DNA of 5,060 nucleotides from the NCBI GenBank assembly GCA_002294405.1, contig DBFP01000003.1, positions 1 through 5,060 on the forward strand, read 5' to 3'. The notes beneath the pieces are model-generated. The model did no database searches. It had not been told where the DNA came from and saw only the letters and a program-made list of their open reading frames with translations. Positions 1-5,060 of this stretch are shown piece after piece; position 1 is the stretch's first letter, and each line of letters opens with the position of its first letter. The DNA comes from Anaerolineales bacterium UBA877 (lineage in GTDB: Bacteria > Chloroflexota > Anaerolineae > Anaerolineales > Villigracilaceae). Both the position numbers and the translations under genes were made by a program.

Positions 1-156
1 TTACACGGTGACCAATTGCGAGTTGATCTTGCTAAATACGTTGCCGATGACTGGACCGAGGATTAACAAAACAGCAATAACAACGACAGCAACCAAAACA
101 AGGATCAGTGCATACTCGACCAGGCCCTGGCCTCTTTCTTTCGGGGCGAATAACAT
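1..156 (-). CDS. Flp/Fap-type (type IVb) pilin precursor
   Basis: This 51-residue protein is a type IVb pilin precursor of the Flp family, the subunit that Tad secretion machines assemble into thin adhesive pili. A short basic leader (MLFAPKERG) is followed by QGLVEYALIL, which fits the prepilin peptidase site: cleavage after Gly9 puts Glu at +5 and Tyr at +6 of a 42-residue mature pilin. Residues 16-35 are an unbroken hydrophobic helix rich in Val, Leu and Ile, ending at a Gly-Pro, followed by a short polar tail (GNVFSKINSQLVTV). The length is typical of Flp pilins. The ATG at 156 is fixed by a near-perfect ribosome binding site. The stop codon is the first three bases of the window, so the gene is complete but its downstream neighbours are not seen. 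It lies 123 nt after the histidine kinase gene on the same strand. The rest of a Tad locus (ATPase, TadB/C, prepilin peptidase) is not in the window. Confidence 0.92.
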   Translation of the reverse strand: MLFAPKERGQGLVEYALILVLVAVVVIAVLLILGPVIGNVFSKINSQLVTV

Positions 157-162
157 GGTATT

Positions 163-173
163 TCACCTCCTTT
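163..173 (-). promoter_or_regulatory. Very strong ribosome binding site of the pilin gene
   Basis: The minus strand reads AAAGGAGGTGA here, with GGAGG ending 9 nt before the pilin ATG. Including base 174, this gives 12 consecutive bases complementary to the usual bacterial 16S rRNA 3' tail (TCACCTCCTTTC). This is far stronger than the sites of the other genes in the window and fits a pilin made in large amounts. It fixes the start codon at 156. Confidence 0.85.
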
Positions 174-186
174 CCGTTTTGGATTT

Positions 187-206
187 CCCTGAAAGCCATT
201 TCAGAG
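187..206 (-). other. Hairpin in the pilin gene leader
   Basis: On the minus strand CTCTGAAA and TTTCAGGG can pair as an 8-bp stem (seven Watson-Crick pairs and one G-T) around a four-base loop, TGGC. The stem lies 13 nt before the strong ribosome binding site. It has no following T-run, so it does not look like an intrinsic terminator. A 5' stabilising stem or a processing site between kinase and pilin messages is possible, but this is inferred from complementarity only. Confidence 0.45.
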
Positions 207-218
207 ATATCGGAATTT

Positions 219-240
219 CGTCACATTCTACCACGTGACG
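219..240. promoter_or_regulatory. 22-bp interrupted palindrome upstream of the pilin gene (candidate operator)
   Basis: CGTCAC at 219-224 and GTGACG at 235-240 are perfect inverted arms separated by 10 bp, a spacing that suits a dimeric DNA-binding protein. The spacer contains TAGAAT on the minus strand (225-230), a five-of-six match to a -10 box, but no acceptable -35 box stands upstream of it. One reading is an activator-dependent pilin promoter or operator. The site lies 63 to 84 nt before the pilin start. No transcription factor can be named from the sequence. Confidence 0.4.
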
Positions 241-279
241 GATTATTTTTATATGATTTGAACTTACAGTAATGTTATT

Positions 280-1320
280 TCAAATACCAACCGGAATGGA
301 TAATGTGACCCGCGCTCCCTTTCCTGGAGCGCTGTTAATATCAAATGACCCACCTAGGGTCTCTGTGCGTTCCTTGATCAATTTCAAACCCAGATTTTTA
401 TCTTTTTCAAGCGCATCGGTGTCAAAACCCTTCCCATTATCATCCATTGCCAACTTGATAAAGGTGTCGCCCATATCCAGCTGGACCTTAACCTGTGTGG
501 CTTGGTTCTGATGGACTGCCGTGCTTAACAATTCCTGCATGGAACGAAAAACCATCACTTCAATGGTTGACTCCAGCCGGCGTTCATTGCCAATAACAGT
601 CACGCTTATATCAACCTCAGCCTGCTCTTTGAACATGTCTGCGTAACGGCGAATAGTTGGGGATAAACCCAGATCGTCTAGCATCATCGGACGCAAATCA
701 AAAATAAAATTCCGCACCTTCTGGAAAGTACGATTCGCTGAATCTTTAAGGATGCCGAGTTCGGCCCGTGCCTTCTCCGCGTCAATATCAAATAGTCTCA
801 AGGCAATTTCAGTTTGCAGGATGAAATTTGAGAGTGCTTGCGCTGGACCGTCATGCATCTGGCGGGAAAGCCTTTGGCGTTCCGCTTCCTGCACCTTAAC
901 CAGCATTTCGAGGCTCGACGAAGCACTCCGGTCGTTCTTGCCTCCATCGCTTCCTCCTGAGCTTATTCCATTCTTTAATCGTTCCAAGATCGTTCCATAT
1001 CGTTCCAAATGCGTCTGATCGCCTTGTAATTTTTCCAGCTGTCCGCGCATCACGAACAACCTCTGCTGGGCTTCCATGGCCGCATCATATGCGTTTTGGA
1101 CTTCTCCCGAAGGAATTTTTTCAATTTGATTTTGTATTTGTTTTAAATTTGCCGTCACTGCCGAATTTCGCTGCGTCAACTTGCCCACCTCGACACGGCT
1201 TTGTTCCAACATCAAGGTGATTTCCTTTAAAGCCCGGCTGGTTTCATCCATCTCTGCCTGAATTAGAATGGCTGGATCTTCAATTGAAGCTGGGAGTTGC
1301 TTATCTTCGGATAGTGTCAT
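280..1320 (-). CDS. Cytoplasmic DegS/NarL-class sensor histidine kinase
   Basis: This 346-residue protein is a soluble two-component histidine kinase of the HisKA_3/HATPase_c class, the type that phosphorylates NarL/DegU-like response regulators. Residues 20-115 are charged and heptad-like, predicted coiled coil, as in the DegS sensing region. A Gly/Ser-rich linker spans about 118-136. The dimerisation domain begins near 137, with the H-box EAERQRLSRQMHDGPAQ (His156 the likely phosphoacceptor) and the hallmark LRPMMLDDLGL (209-219). The ATP-binding domain has an intact G1 box DDNGKGFD (293-300) and a G2-like NLGLKLIKERTETLGG (309-324). The N-box is unusual: Thr267 stands where this family normally has the Mg-binding Asn. 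There is no signal peptide or membrane helix. The ATG at 1320 is chosen because AGGAG lies 6 nt upstream; the frame stays open further upstream only through a non-coding-looking stretch that includes the predicted promoter. No response regulator is present here. The downstream pilin gene suggests, but does not prove, a role in Tad pilus control. Confidence 0.9.
   Translation of the reverse strand: MTLSEDKQLPASIEDPAILIQAEMDETSRALKEITLMLEQSRVEVGKLTQRNSAVTANLKQIQNQIEKIPSGEVQNAYDAAMEAQQRLFVMRGQLEKLQGDQTHLERYGTILERLKNGISSGGSDGGKNDRSASSSLEMLVKVQEAERQRLSRQMHDGPAQALSNFILQTEIALRLFDIDAEKARAELGILKDSANRTFQKVRNFIFDLRPMMLDDLGLSPTIRRYADMFKEQAEVDISVTVIGNERRLESTIEVMVFRSMQELLSTAVHQNQATQVKVQLDMGDTFIKLAMDDNGKGFDTDALEKDKNLGLKLIKERTETLGGSFDINSAPGKGARVTLSIPVGI
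978..1007. repeat. Three helically phased 9-bp direct repeats inside the kinase gene
   Basis: ATCGTTCCA occurs exactly at 978-986, 989-997 and 999-1007, with start-to-start distances of 11 and 10 bp, close to one DNA turn each. In the kinase frame the copies encode LER, then YGTI, then LER near the end of the coiled coil. The repeat is therefore not a simple peptide repeat, because the middle copy is read in another frame. It may be chance or a phased protein-binding site. Confidence 0.5.
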
Positions 1321-1326
1321 GGTAAA

Positions 1327-1331
1327 CTCCT
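1327..1331 (-). promoter_or_regulatory. Ribosome binding site of the histidine kinase gene
   Basis: AGGAG on the minus strand ends 6 nt before the ATG at 1320. It decides the start, favouring this ATG over the longer open frame that begins with a TTG at 1446 and lies partly upstream of the predicted transcription start. Confidence 0.7.
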
Positions 1332-1406
1332 GGGACCGTGAACCTTTATCGAGCGACTTTGCTGGTACTCGGTCTGGTGTATGATAACCTGCCTGAGGCA
1401 TAAAAC

Positions 1407-1421
1407 ATTGCGACCCGCAAT
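1407..1421. promoter_or_regulatory. Perfect inverted repeat over the kinase transcription start (candidate operator)
   Basis: ATTGCG (1407-1412) and CGCAAT (1416-1421) are perfect 6-bp inverted arms around a 3-bp centre. With transcription predicted to begin near 1419, the repeat covers roughly -2 to +13 of the kinase promoter, a classic position for a repressor. In RNA it could instead form a short 5' hairpin. The binding protein is unknown. Confidence 0.45.
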
Positions 1422-1425
1422 CCAA

Positions 1426-1454
1426 AGTATAGCACAGGTCAATCAAGCCGACAA
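1426..1454 (-). promoter_or_regulatory. Vegetative (sigma-70 type) promoter of the histidine kinase gene
   Basis: On the minus strand TTGTCG (1449-1454, four of six to the -35 consensus) and TATACT (1426-1431, five of six to the -10 consensus) are separated by exactly 17 bp. A TG dinucleotide one base upstream of the -10 makes it an extended -10 element. Transcription should start near 1419, giving a leader of about 100 nt before the ATG at 1320. The kinase, and possibly the pilin behind it, would therefore be transcribed independently of the upstream glycosyltransferase genes. Confidence 0.6.
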
Positions 1455-1581
1455 TTAACAGCTCCCTATTATCAGATTTAACTAATGATGATCGATAGAT
1501 ATTGAATTTTCGGTATTATGCTCATGGTGGAATTTAAGAAAATTGCCTTGGTAAACTTAAAATCGGTTGCGTAATATTATT

Positions 1582-3063
1582 TCATGGTCCTGACCATTGG
1601 TAAACTGTCATATTTCCCTCGCCTGGAACTGGTGCATAGGGTGCATTGGTTGAATGAACCGCCCTTAAATTAAGCGTCAGTTGTTGATACCAATTGGGGA
1701 AGGTAACCAGGTATTTCACTTCACGGTGATTCAAATATGCTGCAATCTGATTTTCATCGCGCAGGAAGGGAATCACTTCCCGTGAGACAAGACCTGCCAA
1801 ATCTACCAGGTCATGGTTTCCGAAAAACCCCATTGCACCGATATCATGCACAGCGATCAGGTCGGTTGGCGGAATCTTTGCCGCGACCCATTTTGCCGTC
1901 GACACCATTTCACTTTCAATAAAGGCCACATCCCTGGCATAATGAATTGCCCCGACCACCCAGAAGACAATCAATACCGCCCCCACCGCCATTCTCCAGG
2001 AGAATGAAAATATCCGTTGCCAATATTGATTGGCTAAAGAGGAATATTTCGCCAAGCCCATCAATCCCAACAAAAAGAATACCGGCATTGATGGTATCAC
2101 GTATCTCCCGTACTGATATGTAACCGGCAAGCGCCATGCATATACTGCCAAAAAACCCAATACCCATGTCGCAGCTACCACAACTCCCCAGTTGCGGCGA
2201 CGAAAAGCGGAGATCAGCGTAATGACAAAGCCTGGCAAAAGGAATATTCCCGCTCCTTCCAGCGCTGGGATTATCTCTCTTCCCCATCTGACCAGAAAAG
2301 GAATATTAAGATATTCCAGATATTCCGCTTGTTTGGCATAAAAAGTATTCGGGAAAGGTGAATGTGAGATGAACAAATTAAATAGCAAATACAATGCGAA
2401 TACGCTTCCGAAGCCCACGCCAAGATTTACAAGTCTGCGAAGACGTTGTGACCATGGTGATCGCGTCAACAGATTCAATAGCACAGCAGGTCCGAGAAGG
2501 GTGATCCCTTCCGGTCGCACCCAACACGAGATCCCAATTATTAAACCCAGACGAAAATTTTTTTCAGTCCCCAATATAATCTGGACCAAGGAAACCGTCG
2601 TCAATAAGGAAAACAGGATAGTTTCCATACCAGATGCCGCCGCCCAAACCAAGTGCCATTCCAAAGCCAAGGCTACGCCAACCCAGGGGATCTTTGGACA
2701 ATAAGAGGGTATCAACTGTCGAACTGCAGATTCACCTGCAACCGCCAACAACCATAACCCGATCCCACCCAGGAAATATGTCCAGAAATAAGGGGCTAAC
2801 TTCATCCAGAAACCAATCGCCAGGAGTGCTGACCAGAGCGGGGAGGTTGAACCTCCTGAAGGATGGCCGGGAATAAATGACCATTCACCCCTCACTGCCA
2901 GGTTGCGAGCATATGTTTGATGGATCCAGGCATCATCCAGGGGGAACCCAAAATGATAAAACACCCCGCTATATACAAGATAGGAGCCAACCGACAGCAC
3001 GGTGATTCCTGCCAGCATCCATAAAGATTGGGAAGAAATTCGCCATTTAAGGTTGGATGGCAT
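1582..3063 (-). CDS. GT-C type membrane glycosyltransferase (AftB-like motifs)
   Basis: This 493-residue polytopic membrane protein is likely a GT-C glycosyltransferase that moves a sugar from a lipid-phosphate carrier onto an acceptor outside the cytoplasmic membrane. After a basic N-terminus and one helix (about 14-33), the first outside loop carries PLDDAWIHQTYARNLA (41-56), with Asp43-Asp44 as the probable catalytic acidic pair, followed by GGSTSPLW (70-77). Further family-like motifs are SGMET (144-148), VRPEG (182-186), PFPNTFYAK (236-244) and YGRYVIPSMP (318-327). As I recall, this set resembles the AftB-like arabinofuranosyltransferase family, but the sugar cannot be deduced. About 11 helices are visible, then a soluble C-terminal domain (about 385-493) with HDIGAMGFFG and DLAGLVS. 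The start is uncertain: ATG 3063 has GGAG 9 nt upstream, while ATG 3078 has GGAG 6 nt upstream and adds five residues (MERIY). The gene overlaps the preceding one, so translation is probably coupled. Confidence 0.82.
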   Translation of the reverse strand: MPSNLKWRISSQSLWMLAGITVLSVGSYLVYSGVFYHFGFPLDDAWIHQTYARNLAVRGEWSFIPGHPSGGSTSPLWSALLAIGFWMKLAPYFWTYFLGGIGLWLLAVAGESAVRQLIPSYCPKIPWVGVALALEWHLVWAAASGMETILFSLLTTVSLVQIILGTEKNFRLGLIIGISCWVRPEGITLLGPAVLLNLLTRSPWSQRLRRLVNLGVGFGSVFALYLLFNLFISHSPFPNTFYAKQAEYLEYLNIPFLVRWGREIIPALEGAGIFLLPGFVITLISAFRRRNWGVVVAATWVLGFLAVYAWRLPVTYQYGRYVIPSMPVFFLLGLMGLAKYSSLANQYWQRIFSFSWRMAVGAVLIVFWVVGAIHYARDVAFIESEMVSTAKWVAAKIPPTDLIAVHDIGAMGFFGNHDLVDLAGLVSREVIPFLRDENQIAAYLNHREVKYLVTFPNWYQQLTLNLRAVHSTNAPYAPVPGEGNMTVYQWSGP

Positions 3064-4606
3064 ATAAATGCGCTCCATGAACATCTCCAAGGAAATGAAG
3101 ACGTGATGCATTTTCCGGATTATCATAAATGGTCATGAGTCCAGCTGGAGTGGCACCTTCTTCCAAAATCACATATTTCCCTTCATATCGTTTTGCAGCT
3201 GCCAGCAAGGTACTGACATCACCATCAGGAACCGCGATCGCTGGGTTGCCTGAGGCCAGGAAAAACCCTGGTGGATTCGCAACCATGACCACCTCTCCGT
3301 TGGTCATCCCTCTTGAAATTAAAGCAGAGGTTATCTGGCTATACGCAATATATTCCTGATCCCAAACTGAATTACCGCCTCCGCCAATGACCCGCGTATA
3401 AATCACCAGCAGGGTCAACAAGGCTGCAATCGCCACAAGCCCCGATCTGAATATTATTCCCGCCTGGGACACAATCCACCCACGCTTCCGGCTTCCCCAC
3501 AAGATAACCTGGTCCAGACCAATTGGTGCAAGAACCCACCAAATCATCTGAATAGAAGCACCGGAATGGAAAAAACCGCCGCGTGCTCCCGCAAACGGGA
3601 ATAATATTGTCATCGCAGCAAGCGTTATCACCCAGCAAAAACCTGCCAACTGGACGCGCCGATCCTTGCGTAAATGCCAAAAACCCAGTGCGATAAAGGG
3701 CAGCAAGAAAATTTCTCCCTGCACCGAAAGCATATTGGATAAATTCAATCGCAATGCCCAAATGCGGACGCGGGTAATGGCGCCAAGTCCAGACTGCCAC
3801 CAATTTGAAAACGTAATCCGGCTGGCAGGATAACTAAATAATTGGTCATAGGTAGTTAGCCACAGAGGCTTCGAATTGCCCGGCGCAAATGGGGTGCCCA
3901 AACTGAAGTAGTTTCTTGCAAACCAAGGAGTCATGACCATCAAGTAACCTGCGAGTGCGATAACCAGGTAAAAAACTATTGTGCGGCGTTTGGATGGTTT
4001 GGGTGAAATGACAAGAACAACCAGCATGGCGATCAAAAGCCACAGAACACCGTCAGCACGTGCTAGGTGCATTAATCCAGCCAATATTCCTAGCAGCAAA
4101 GAGTTGAGGGCGGAGGATCTGCGGCTAATGATCAAGAAAAAGGTGCCGCCAATTAGCATGTATATTCCAAAGGTGTCTGTCACCGGTAAAAACGACAGGT
4201 AAAAAGCCGGGAACACTGCCAACAAACCAGAAGTCAGCGCCAAGTCGCGACGTGGGGTGAAGGACCAGGCGAGGGCAGCAGTTACAGGTGGAATTAGGGC
4301 GGCAATTATGAGGAACCCCATCCTTGCTGCGAACCAGGGAGAGGATTTTATAAGGATTATTCCTGCAGCAGCGAGGATGGAAGCCAGGGGCATCCAATAA
4401 GTGTGTGAAGGGTGAGGTAAACCAGCTGCATCATCCAAATAGTTCCATAAATAAGGTTCGCTAAATCCATGACCGTTGGCTAATTGCATCCCCCCCGCAT
4501 AGTAATAATCCGCATCCATATAACCGGGTGAGGACTGAAATAAACCAACGGCAGTTGCTGTTGACAGACCCAATAGCGTCAGGAGTAAGTACAACTTCCA
4601 GTTCAT
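3047..4606 (-). CDS. GT-C type membrane glycosyltransferase (GT39/ArnT-like layout)
   Basis: This 519-residue protein has the architecture of a GT-C glycosyltransferase acting on the outer face of the membrane. One N-terminal helix (5-22) is followed by a large outside loop containing YMDADYYYAGG (29-39), with Asp31 and Asp33 as likely catalytic or metal-binding acids, then GHGFSEPYLWNYLDD (45-59) and PHPSHTYWMPLAS (64-76). About 11 more hydrophobic helices follow. RADG (183-186) sits at a helix end, as RPEG does in the next gene's protein. A soluble C-terminal tail (about 415-519) contains NPPGFFLASGNP and ends without a helix, like the downstream protein. Substrate and acceptor are unknown. 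The ATG at 4606 is chosen because it forms an ATGA overlap with the stop of the upstream gene, with GGAGAG 10 nt ahead; an in-frame start at 4660 would overlap the upstream gene much more. The 3' end overlaps the next gene, indicating an operon. Confidence 0.82.
   Translation of the reverse strand: MNWKLYLLLTLLGLSTATAVGLFQSSPGYMDADYYYAGGMQLANGHGFSEPYLWNYLDDAAGLPHPSHTYWMPLASILAAAGIILIKSSPWFAARMGFLIIAALIPPVTAALAWSFTPRRDLALTSGLLAVFPAFYLSFLPVTDTFGIYMLIGGTFFLIISRRSSALNSLLLGILAGLMHLARADGVLWLLIAMLVVLVISPKPSKRRTIVFYLVIALAGYLMVMTPWFARNYFSLGTPFAPGNSKPLWLTTYDQLFSYPASRITFSNWWQSGLGAITRVRIWALRLNLSNMLSVQGEIFLLPFIALGFWHLRKDRRVQLAGFCWVITLAAMTILFPFAGARGGFFHSGASIQMIWWVLAPIGLDQVILWGSRKRGWIVSQAGIIFRSGLVAIAALLTLLVIYTRVIGGGGNSVWDQEYIAYSQITSALISRGMTNGEVVMVANPPGFFLASGNPAIAVPDGDVSTLLAAAKRYEGKYVILEEGATPAGLMTIYDNPENASRLHFLGDVHGAHLYAIQP
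3073..3088 (-). promoter_or_regulatory. Two competing ribosome binding sites for the second GT-C gene
   Basis: GGAG occurs at 3085-3088 (6 nt before ATG 3078) and again at 3073-3076 (9 nt before ATG 3063). Both lie inside the 3' end of the upstream reading frame or just before its stop at 3047. Either start is plausible; 3063 is preferred only because it gives the smaller overlap. Confidence 0.5.
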
Positions 4607-5060
4607 GGAAGACTGTCTCTCCAGGTCCTTGGCGGGCGGACTGCCCACCATCGCATCCAATACAAACCAAGTACAAGCAAGAATGGCAAACCCAACATCA
4701 GCCCGGCAATCTGACTGTTGAAATTAGATGCCGACACTTCGCTGGCGGTGATAATCCAGAAACAAACAAAGATTGCGATCATCGAGAAGCCAGCCAAACC
4801 CCACCCCTTAGGTCGTGACCAGCGCTCAGCTAAAATTGAAAGGACCAGGATCAAGGGGAAAAATAAAAGGACGCTATCCTGCAGGGGGAAAGGCAATCCT
4901 AAGAAAGGGGTCGCGGCCAATGTAAGGCTGACAGTCCAGAGAAGATGGCGGAACTCCTGCTTCAAGCTGTTTTTCCACTCAAAAATCAGGACCAAAAGTA
5001 CCAATCCAGTGAGAACCCAGCTTAAACGCGAACCAATTGCTGGTAAAAATAATGCAATAA
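4603..5060 (-). CDS. Polytopic membrane protein, C-terminal part (possible GT87/DUF2029-like)
   Basis: Only the last 151 residues are visible; the reading frame stays open to the window edge at 5060, so the start lies outside. The fragment is almost entirely hydrophobic, with about five membrane helices and short charged turns (EWKNSLKQEF, AERWSRPKGW). It ends in a basic tail, WAVRPPRTWRDSLP. It has no soluble C-terminal domain, unlike the two genes that follow. The segment around TPFLGLPFPLQDSVLLFFPL reminds me of the late helices of DUF2029/GT87 mannosyltransferase-like proteins, but this is a weak impression and no catalytic motif is in view. Its TGA overlaps the next gene's ATG by 4 nt, so it belongs to the same transcription unit and probably to the same cell-surface glycan or glycolipid process. 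Confidence 0.7.
   Translation of the reverse strand, partial: IALFLPAIGSRLSWVLTGLVLLVLIFEWKNSLKQEFRHLLWTVSLTLAATPFLGLPFPLQDSVLLFFPLILVLSILAERWSRPKGWGLAGFSMIAIFVCFWIITASEVSASNFNSQIAGLMLGLPFLLVLGLYWMRWWAVRPPRTWRDSLP

Larger units (their letters stand above)
1321..1581. other. 261-base non-coding gap between the glycosyltransferase and kinase genes
   Basis: This AT-rich gap separates two genes on the same strand. The part nearest the kinase holds its promoter, an inverted repeat over the predicted start of transcription, and a second short palindrome (TGCCT-G-AGGCA, 1390-1400). The part nearest the glycosyltransferase stop shows no GC-rich stem followed by a T-run, so no intrinsic terminator could be called. 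The only short open frames lack ribosome binding sites. Confidence 0.7.

Noticed and set aside
8..238. Plus-strand open frame opposite the pilin gene
   Set aside because: The minus strand encodes an unmistakable Flp pilin with a strong ribosome binding site; the plus-strand frame is its antisense shadow.
1321..1446. N-terminal extension of the kinase by 42 codons from a TTG at 1446
   Set aside because: The extension overlaps the predicted promoter and transcription start, has no ribosome binding site, and its residues do not resemble a kinase N-terminus; the ATG at 1320 has AGGAG at 6 nt.
1478..1525. Minus-strand 15-codon open frame (MSIIPKIQYLSIIIS) in the gap before the kinase
   Set aside because: There is no ribosome binding site, and the frame lies upstream of the predicted promoter; random short frames are expected in AT-rich DNA.
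1535..1565. Inverted TTTAAG/CTTAAA arms after the third membrane-protein gene as a terminator
   Set aside because: The arms are short and entirely weak in GC, the loop is long (17 bases), and there is no adjacent T-run on the minus strand.
1916..2287. Minus-strand open frame of 123 codons inside the second GT-C gene
   Set aside because: It is an alternate-frame shadow of a well-supported membrane protein, with no family-like composition.
2369..2876. Two overlapping plus-strand open frames opposite the second GT-C gene
   Set aside because: They are antisense to a continuous coding frame with clear family motifs; their products are rich in Pro, Arg, Thr and Ser, as expected for antisense shadows.
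4607..4660. Upstream in-frame start for the first complete GT-C gene, adding 18 residues (MDAMVGSPPAKDLERQSS)
   Set aside because: It would create a 58-nt overlap with the preceding gene, whereas the start at 4606 forms a standard ATGA junction and leads directly into the first membrane helix.

Overview
The window looks like a piece of a bacterial chromosome, most plausibly from the Chloroflexota (Anaerolineae-like). This is an inference from three things: a short Flp/Tad-type pilin, a soluble DegS-like histidine kinase next to it, and tandem GT-C-type membrane glycosyltransferases with the sequence style I associate with that group. It rests on recalled family resemblance, not on a search. 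All five recognisable genes lie on the minus strand, so transcription runs from high to low coordinates.

Region 1 (5060 to 1582) holds three polytopic membrane proteins read in series. The first is cut by the window edge, and only its C-terminal 151 residues are seen. Its stop codon overlaps the start of the second gene in an ATGA junction. The second gene overlaps the third by 17 to 32 nt, depending on the start chosen. The second and third proteins have the GT-C layout: an early acidic motif in the first outside loop, about a dozen membrane helices, and a soluble C-terminal domain. They are likely lipid-phosphate-sugar dependent glycosyltransferases acting on the outer face of the membrane, on an unknown acceptor.

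Region 2 (1581 to 1321) is a 261-base gap with no credible gene. It contains a good vegetative promoter (extended -10, 17-base spacer) and a perfect inverted repeat over the predicted transcription start.

Region 3 (1320 to 1) holds a cytoplasmic DegS/NarL-class histidine kinase with a long coiled-coil front end, a 123-base gap, and a 51-residue Flp pilin precursor. The gap carries a 22-bp interrupted palindrome, a hairpin and an exceptionally strong ribosome binding site. The kinase, through a response regulator not present here, could control the pilin or other Tad genes. That link is inferred from adjacency only.

I did not find a clearly new multi-gene system. The points most worth a second look are the kinase's altered N-box, the inverted repeat at its promoter, the structured leader of the pilin gene, and the coupled GT-C cassette. 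No tRNA, rRNA, CRISPR array, insertion sequence or convincing intrinsic terminator was seen.
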